From Pseudoxanthomonas helianthi (GTDB lineage Bacteria > Pseudomonadota > Gammaproteobacteria > Xanthomonadales > Xanthomonadaceae): DNA of 64,000 nt. The notes beneath the pieces are model-generated. The model did no database searches and was not told the DNA's origin. It worked only from the letters and a program-made list of their open reading frames with translations. Both the position numbers and the translations under genes were made by a program. This document shows, one piece after another, positions 61,213 to 64,000 of this stretch. The first letter of the stretch is position 1. Every line of letters begins with the position of its first letter. The stretch spans positions 1,164,778 to 1,228,777 of the forward strand of contig NZ_JAGKTC010000001.1 of NCBI RefSeq assembly GCF_017939625.1. The letters run 5' to 3'.

Positions 61213-61279
61213 GGTGTAAAGCACACTTGACAGGCGGATCGGGGGCGCCTATCGTGGTGTAAAGCTTGCTTGACAGGAG
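61213..61279 (+). promoter_or_regulatory. Two tandem palindromic operators before the XRE operon
   Basis: GGTGTAAAGC-n3-CTTGACAGG occurs at 61213-61235 and again at 61256-61278, 43 bp apart. The core TGTAAAG/CTTGACA is an inverted repeat with one mismatch. The second copy covers the Shine-Dalgarno GGAG of the first gene. The XRE repressor of the same operon is the obvious candidate ligand. Confidence 0.6.
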
Positions 61280-61285
61280 TCGGGG

Positions 61286-61462
61286 ATGGATAACGAGCAG
61301 AAGAAGTTTCGCAGCGCCGGGGTCACGTTCCTGGCGTGCGGCGTGGCTTTCATGGGCGTCGCGCTGGCCACCCGGCAATCCGCCTTCATGGGCATCGGTC
61401 CTGCCTTCCTCGCGTTGGGCGTGGCATTCCTGACCAAATCGAAGAAGGGTGGCGCGCCGTGA
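61286..61462 (+). CDS. Small two-helix membrane protein, first gene of the XRE operon
   Basis: A 58-residue protein: MDNEQKKFRSAG, a hydrophobic segment VTFLACGVAFMGVALAT, a short loop RQSAFMGI, a second segment GPAFLALGVAFLT and a basic end KSKKGGAP. GGAG lies 6 nt ahead of the ATG. Its TGA overlaps the GTG of the next gene by 4 nt, strong evidence that it is translated. No known family. Confidence 0.72.
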   Translation: MDNEQKKFRSAGVTFLACGVAFMGVALATRQSAFMGIGPAFLALGVAFLTKSKKGGAP

Positions 61463-62058
61463 ACCTGCAACGCCGCTGCAACTGGCTAGGCCTCGTCGCC
61501 CTGGTCTGCGGCGCCATCGCGTTCGCCGCCTGGCTGAGGCCGGGCTGGATCAGCGAAAGCCGCGCCGGCTTCCTCAGCGGGATCGCCGTTGCCGGCGGCG
61601 CGATGTGGCTGGTCATGCGGTTGATGCCGCGCTGGTGGCGCGACATGGTCGAGGACGACTTCAGCAGTGCGGCCGGCCGTGCCTACCGCCGCGAAATGCT
61701 GCCGGGCATGGCCCTGTATGTCGTCGCCGTGTTCGCGTCGTCGTGGCTGATCAAGCACGGCATAGATTCGCTCCCTTTGCGCGCCTGCATCGCGGCGCTG
61801 CCGGGGCTCGGACTGAGCTGGGTAACGGTGGCGATGGTGCGTTACGTACGCCGCGTGGACGAATTCGTGCGCAGGATCGAACTGGAGTCGATCGGCATCG
61901 CCGCCCTGATCGTCGGCCAGCTCTACCTGGTCGGCGGGCTGCTGCAGCTGGCCCACGTGATCGCGGTCCGGGCGGAGGTGGCGATGATCTGGGTCTTCCC
62001 GCTGCTGTGCCTGTGCTACGGAGTGGTCAAGTTCTTCGTGCGCCGGCATTACCGATGA
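61459..62058 (+). CDS. Membrane protein of XRE-regulated operon
   Basis: A 199-residue protein with about six helices (first LGLVALVCGAIAFAAWL, last VFPLLCLCYGVVKFFV) and a cytoplasmic segment MPRWWRDMVEDDFSSAAGRAYRR between helices 2 and 3 (by its ends). It starts at GTG 61459, overlapping the previous stop, and ends in an ATGA overlap with the XRE gene. Membrane proteins of this size paired with short XRE regulators are common but uncharacterised. Confidence 0.78.
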   Translation: MNLQRRCNWLGLVALVCGAIAFAAWLRPGWISESRAGFLSGIAVAGGAMWLVMRLMPRWWRDMVEDDFSSAAGRAYRREMLPGMALYVVAVFASSWLIKHGIDSLPLRACIAALPGLGLSWVTVAMVRYVRRVDEFVRRIELESIGIAALIVGQLYLVGGLLQLAHVIAVRAEVAMIWVFPLLCLCYGVVKFFVRRHYR

Positions 62059-62246
62059 ACAACCGCATGCGCGAATTGCGCGAGGCGCAAGGCTGGTCGC
62101 AGGGCGAGCTGGCCGAGCGGCTGGAAGTATCGCGACAGACGGTCAACGCACTGGAGACCGGCAAGTACGACCCGAGCCTGCCGCTGGCGTTCCGCATCGC
62201 CCGGCTGTTCGGCCTGAGCATCGAGGACATTTTCGAAGATGAGTGA
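62055..62246 (+). CDS. XRE-family (YgzD-like) short helix-turn-helix regulator
   Basis: A 63-residue protein made only of an HTH_3 domain: MNNRMRELREAQGWSQGEL, LEVSRQTVNALETGKYDPSL, then FRIARLFGLSIEDIFEDE. Such minimal regulators repress their own operon. It is coupled (ATGA) to the membrane protein, and two matching palindromic operators precede the operon. Confidence 0.92.
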   Translation: MNNRMRELREAQGWSQGELAERLEVSRQTVNALETGKYDPSLPLAFRIARLFGLSIEDIFEDE

Positions 62247-62278
62247 TTCCACCCAACCGTTCCAGGGAAGTTTCTGCC

Positions 62279-63823
62279 ATGCCGCGTAAGTACCGCATCG
62301 CGCTGATTCTCGCCGCGGTCGCGGCGTATTTCGGCTACCAACACTGGGCGCGCAAGCCGGAGACGGCGAAACCCTCCACTGCCGTCGCCACGCGCAACGC
62401 CACGCCCGCCACCGCGACCACGTTCAAGCTGGGCAACCTGGCCTTCCATCCGTGCTCGCTGAGTCCGCGCTTCACCGGCGACACCCTGGAAGCGCGTTGC
62501 GCAACACTGGACGTCCCCGAAAACCGCGGCAATCCCGACGGGCGCAAGATCTCGCTGAAGATCGCCTGGGTCCCGGCGGACCGCGACGATGCGGCCGAGC
62601 CCGATCCGGTGTTCATGCTCGCCGGCGGCCCCGGCCAGTCCGCGCTGCAGTCGTACCCGCAGAGCGCGGCAGCTTTCGCCGAGACGCGCAAGAAGCGACA
62701 CATCATCCTGGTCGACCAGCGCGGTACCGGCGCTTCCAATCCGCTGACCTGCAAGGAGGAAACGCCGGACGAAGTCGCGACGCCTTCGGATGAAGCGGTA
62801 CGCGCGCACACGCAGCGCTGCCTCGATGCGCTTAAAGGCCGCGCCGATCCGCGCTTCTACACCACCGGCGACGCCATCGCCGATCTCGAAGCGGTACGCC
62901 AGGCCATCGGCGCGAAGCAGATCGACCTGGTCGGCATTTCCTACGGTACCCGCGTGGCCCAGCAATACGCCGCGACCTATCCGGCCAGCACGCGCAGCGT
63001 GGTGCTGGACAGCGTGGTGCCGAACTCGCTGGTGCTGGGCAACGAGATGGCGCGCAACTTGGACCACGCACTGGACCTGCAGTTCGCCCTGTGTGCGAAG
63101 ACCCCGGAGTGCAAGCAGCGCTACGGCGAACCGCACGTCCGGCTGGATGCGCTGGTGGCCCAGCTGAAAGCCGCGCCTGTCAGCGTGCGCTATCGCGACG
63201 CGACCACCGGCGAGTCGAAGGAAGACCAGTTGACCGAGGCGCGCGTCGCCGGGCTGGTGCGCATGTACGCCTACATGCCGATGGCCGCATCGCTGTTGCC
63301 GCTGCAGTTGAACGAAGCCGCCGCCGGCCGCTACGACGGGCTGATGGCGCTGTCGAAGATGCTCGGCGAGCAAATGGAAAACGAGATGTCCACCGGCATG
63401 CAGTTGTCGGTGATCTGCAGCGAGGACGCCGGCGAACTGAAGCCGGATCCGGCCGACGACGGCACCCTGATGGGCGGCGACTTCGTCCGCGTGCTGGCCG
63501 AACAATGCAAGGTGTGGCCGAAAGGCTCGCGCACGGCGAACTTCCGTGCGCCGCTCAAGACCAGCGTACCCACCCTGTTGCTATCGGGCGAATTCGACCC
63601 GGTCACCCCGCCGCGTTATGGCGACGAAGTGGCGAAATCGTTGCCCAACGGCCGCCATCTCGTGTTGCGCGGGCAAGGCCACAACGTCATCGGCGCCGGC
63701 TGCATGCCGCGGCTGATGGCCAAGTTCATCGACAAGGCGGACGCGAAGGCGCTGGACGCCAAATGCCTGGCCGCGCTGCCGTACACGCCGCCGTTCACCG
63801 GCTTCTATGGGTGGGAACCATGA
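62279..63823 (+). CDS. Alpha/beta hydrolase with TAP-like C-terminal domain (SlpD/E-type peptidase)
   Basis: A 514-residue protein with an N-terminal hydrophobic segment (YRIALILAAVAAYFGYQ), a signal anchor or signal peptide. Catalytic elements are the oxyanion stretch LAGGPGQSA, DQRGTGAS, nucleophile elbow VGISYGTR (Ser), acid Asp in LLSGEFDPVTPP and His in GQGHNVIG. The last two lie in the TAP-like C-terminal domain. Relatives are tripeptidyl aminopeptidases and proline iminopeptidase-like enzymes. The ATG at 62279 is used. It overlaps the ABC ATPase start by 4 nt, so the two are co-expressed. Confidence 0.9.
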   Translation: MPRKYRIALILAAVAAYFGYQHWARKPETAKPSTAVATRNATPATATTFKLGNLAFHPCSLSPRFTGDTLEARCATLDVPENRGNPDGRKISLKIAWVPADRDDAAEPDPVFMLAGGPGQSALQSYPQSAAAFAETRKKRHIILVDQRGTGASNPLTCKEETPDEVATPSDEAVRAHTQRCLDALKGRADPRFYTTGDAIADLEAVRQAIGAKQIDLVGISYGTRVAQQYAATYPASTRSVVLDSVVPNSLVLGNEMARNLDHALDLQFALCAKTPECKQRYGEPHVRLDALVAQLKAAPVSVRYRDATTGESKEDQLTEARVAGLVRMYAYMPMAASLLPLQLNEAAAGRYDGLMALSKMLGEQMENEMSTGMQLSVICSEDAGELKPDPADDGTLMGGDFVRVLAEQCKVWPKGSRTANFRAPLKTSVPTLLLSGEFDPVTPPRYGDEVAKSLPNGRHLVLRGQGHNVIGAGCMPRLMAKFIDKADAKALDAKCLAALPYTPPFTGFYGWEP

Positions 63824-64000
63824 TCGAGTTGCAGGACCTGCACAAATCCTTCCGGACCAAGACCGGCGAAGTGAAGGCGGTCGACGGCGTCGGCTTCACC
63901 GCGCACGACGGCCAGATCACCGGTCTGCTCGGGCCCAACGGCGCCGGCAAGACCACCACGTTGCGCATGCTGTACACGCTGATGAAGCCCGACAGCGGCC
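63820..64000 (+). CDS. ABC transporter ATP-binding protein (NatA-like), partial at window edge
   Basis: The first 60 residues of an ABC exporter ATPase: MIELQDLHKSFRTKTGEVKA, Walker A GPNGAGKTTT and LRMLYTLMKPDSG. LRMLYTLMKPD after Walker A is typical of the NatA (Na+ exporter) subgroup. The rest, with signature and Walker B, lies beyond the window. Coupled to the hydrolase by ATGA. Confidence 0.88.
   Translation, partial: MIELQDLHKSFRTKTGEVKAVDGVGFTAHDGQITGLLGPNGAGKTTTLRMLYTLMKPDSG

Noticed and set aside
61213-61279. Two direct repeats as a mini-CRISPR or insertion footprint
   Set aside because: Only two copies, each internally palindromic and overlapping the ribosome site of an XRE operon, which fits operators better.

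Overview
The window is high-GC chromosomal DNA of a gammaproteobacterium, most likely Xanthomonadaceae/Lysobacteraceae (Lysobacter, Luteimonas or Pseudoxanthomonas type). This is inferred from the acs-dcaP-MFS block beside a NarL-type regulator, a phhA gene divergent from an Lrp-type regulator, a compact mla operon ending in mlaA, a GH18 enzyme beside a large TonB-dependent receptor, and abundant GTAG-type palindromic (REP/REPIN) repeats. No rRNA, CRISPR array, prophage or complete transposon is visible. There is one tRNA, tRNA-Arg(CCG).

Layout. 0-5 kb: an envelope and antibiotic-defence block. An AAC(3)-I-like acetyltransferase (cut by the window edge) follows a histidine kinase and an OmpR-type regulator. 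These are divergent from a PAP2 phosphatase and an EptA-type lipid A phosphoethanolamine transferase. 5-11.7 kb: acetate metabolism (NarL-type regulator, acetyl-CoA synthetase, DcaP porin, MFS carrier), interrupted by a DUF559 endonuclease-like gene sitting between two palindromic repeat blocks. 11.8-13.9 kb: an M13 zinc metallopeptidase. 14.1-18.1 kb: a run of small same-strand genes (ABM-like, VOC, NTF2-like, DUF2200, small membrane protein, unknowns); two attC-like sites suggest that at least part is integron gene cassettes. 18-23.3 kb: EF-hand protein, fatty acid desaturase, ABC ATPase, MutM, an M15-like protein, UbiA and the tRNA. 23.5-27.8 kb: the mlaFEDCB-mlaA phospholipid-trafficking operon. 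27.8-36.4 kb: RmuC, a haloperoxidase-like PAP2 enzyme, a YCII protein, an amino-acid permease, RlmI, then a Mn2+ (yybP-ykoY) riboswitch ahead of a TerC protein and a rhomboid protease. 36.6-44.4 kb: GH18 hydrolase, DUF2238 protein, TonB receptor, AIM24 protein, Lrp regulator and PhhA. 44.5-47.1 kb: a two-gene ABC-2 exporter and a ferredoxin-NADP reductase.

47.1-59.0 kb holds a Tad/Flp pilus locus on the minus strand. In transcription order it is flp, TadG-like, lipoprotein, TadE-like, unknown secreted protein, a second pilin-like peptide, cpaB, cpaC, an FHA-TadA fusion, tadB, tadC, DUF192, TadE and a secreted protein. Most junctions overlap by 1-4 nt. tadZ/cpaE and a prepilin peptidase are not in the cluster. 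Upstream are an OmpA-type lipoprotein with its own terminator and a second lipoprotein.

61.2-64 kb: a three-gene membrane/membrane/XRE-regulator operon with two tandem palindromic operators, then a secreted-type alpha/beta hydrolase translationally coupled to a truncated ABC exporter ATPase.

The items most worth a second look are the repeat-bracketed DUF559 unit, the attC-like cassette boundaries, the AAC(3)-I homologue beside a pmr/eptA-like module, and the unusual Tad locus. Family assignments rest on recognised motifs and remembered family features; no database search was run.
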